From the NCBI GenBank assembly GCA_017553815.1, contig JAFZJT010000326.1, positions 1 through 14,319 on the forward strand: a DNA stretch of 14,319 nucleotides. Reading direction: 5' to 3'. Shown here in pieces: positions 13,868-14,319 of this stretch. A model generated the notes under the pieces. The model was not told the origin of the DNA, made no database searches, and saw only the letters and a list, made by a program, of their open reading frames with translations. Position numbers and translations under genes: made by a program. The DNA is from Clostridia bacterium (GTDB lineage Bacteria > Bacillota_A > Clostridia > Christensenellales > CAG-138). The number at the start of each line of letters is the position of its first letter. Within the stretch, counting starts at the first letter, position 1.

Positions 13868-14319
13868 TTATTTCTTAATGCTCTCGGCACCGGCCTCTAT
13901 CGCCTCGCGGTTGAGGGGTATGAGGTGCGCCTTCTTCTCGCCGAGCTTATAGAGAAGCGCGTCGAGAACGCTTTCGTTCTTGGCTGCCTTGGTGGCCTCA
14001 AGATATGCGCCGAGCATCGCCATGTTCGCTACCTTGGGATTGCCGAGCTTCTCGGCAACCTCGTTGCAGGGAACGTAGTAGACCTCGATATCGGTGCGGG
14101 TCGCCTTCTTCTCGATGATGGAGCTGTTGATGAAGAGCTTGCCGCCGGGATTGACGCAGGACTCGAACTTGTCGAGCGAAGGGGTGTTCATCGCGATAAC
14201 GCAGTCCGCCATCGAAAGCACGGGCGAAGCGATGGGCTCGTCGGAAACGACGACGGAGCAGTTCGCGGTGCCGCCGCGCATCTCGGGACCGTAGGAGGGA
14301 AGCCAGCTTACGTTCTCGC
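13868..14319 (-). CDS. 2-oxoacid:ferredoxin oxidoreductase gamma subunit, C-terminal part
   Basis: The gene enters from the right edge; 149 full codons are visible and the start is missing. The first visible residues read [20 protein letters not shown], the classic gamma-subunit motif of pyruvate/ketoisovalerate/2-oxoglutarate ferredoxin oxidoreductases (POR domain). It continues with [32 protein letters not shown] and [11 protein letters not shown], as in the family, and ends in a helical tail. The family member is usually about 180-190 residues, so some 30-40 residues, including the N-terminal GxGGQG motif, lie outside. The enzyme makes or uses acyl-CoA and reduced ferredoxin in anaerobes. 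The Met 12 residues into the visible part (14281) is inside the conserved motif and is not the start. The substrate cannot be told from this subunit. Confidence 0.92.
   Translation of the reverse strand, partial: ENVSWLPSYGPEMRGGTANCSVVVSDEPIASPVLSMADCVIAMNTPSLDKFESCVNPGGKLFINSSIIEKKATRTDIEVYYVPCNEVAEKLGNPKVANMAMLGAYLEATKAAKNESVLDALLYKLGEKKAHLIPLNREAIEAGAESIKK

Overview
All sixteen bases-to-gene assignments point the same way: every one of the 13 genes I can support lies on the minus strand, so the window reads biologically from its right end to its left end. The gene content suggests an anaerobic Firmicute of the class Clostridia, probably a gut or rumen commensal. The clues are strong AGGAGG-type ribosome sites, lipoprotein signal peptides, a clostripain-family (C11) peptidase, a ferredoxin-dependent 2-oxoacid oxidoreductase subunit, dockerin domains, and a histidyl-tRNA synthetase of the cysteine-rich type I associate with clostridia. 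The species cannot be named from this sequence.

Layout in the direction of transcription. (1) 14319-13868: the 3' part of a 2-oxoacid:ferredoxin oxidoreductase gamma subunit, closed by a hairpin terminator. (2) 13867-13741: a small non-coding patch with a heptamer repeat and a near-perfect 20-bp palindrome. (3) 13740-13339: a cysteine-rich DUF3795 protein. (4) 13195-10857: three tandem paralogues, each a secreted thioredoxin-fold (TlpA/ResA-like) protein fused to a C-terminal type I dockerin. They have one clear promoter in front and one hairpin terminator behind. (5) 10679-5349: a housekeeping operon of nadE, dnaX, hisS and an RseC-like membrane protein, again with a good promoter and a hairpin terminator. 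(6) 5153-1108: a five-gene run of three predicted lipoproteins, a DUF6935 protein and a small protein of unknown function, with a promoter in front. (7) 842-1: the N-terminal 280 residues of a membrane-anchored C11 cysteine peptidase, with its own promoter, cut by the window edge just before its expected catalytic histidine.

The most unusual part is region 4. An exported thiol-disulfide oxidoreductase domain joined to a dockerin suggests redox proteins docked to a cohesin-bearing scaffold or cell surface. There are three such genes in a row, with one altered active site (CDPC instead of CGPC) and an extra cysteine pair that is present in two copies and absent from the third. No cohesin, scaffoldin, glycoside hydrolase or CcdA-like electron donor is in the window, so the docking partner and the redox partner are unknown. 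The second point of interest is region 6: the small first lipoprotein is a stand-alone copy of the N-terminal domain of the large third lipoprotein.

I see no rRNA, tRNA, CRISPR array, transposase, phage gene or replication origin. No stretch longer than 300 bases lacks a gene.
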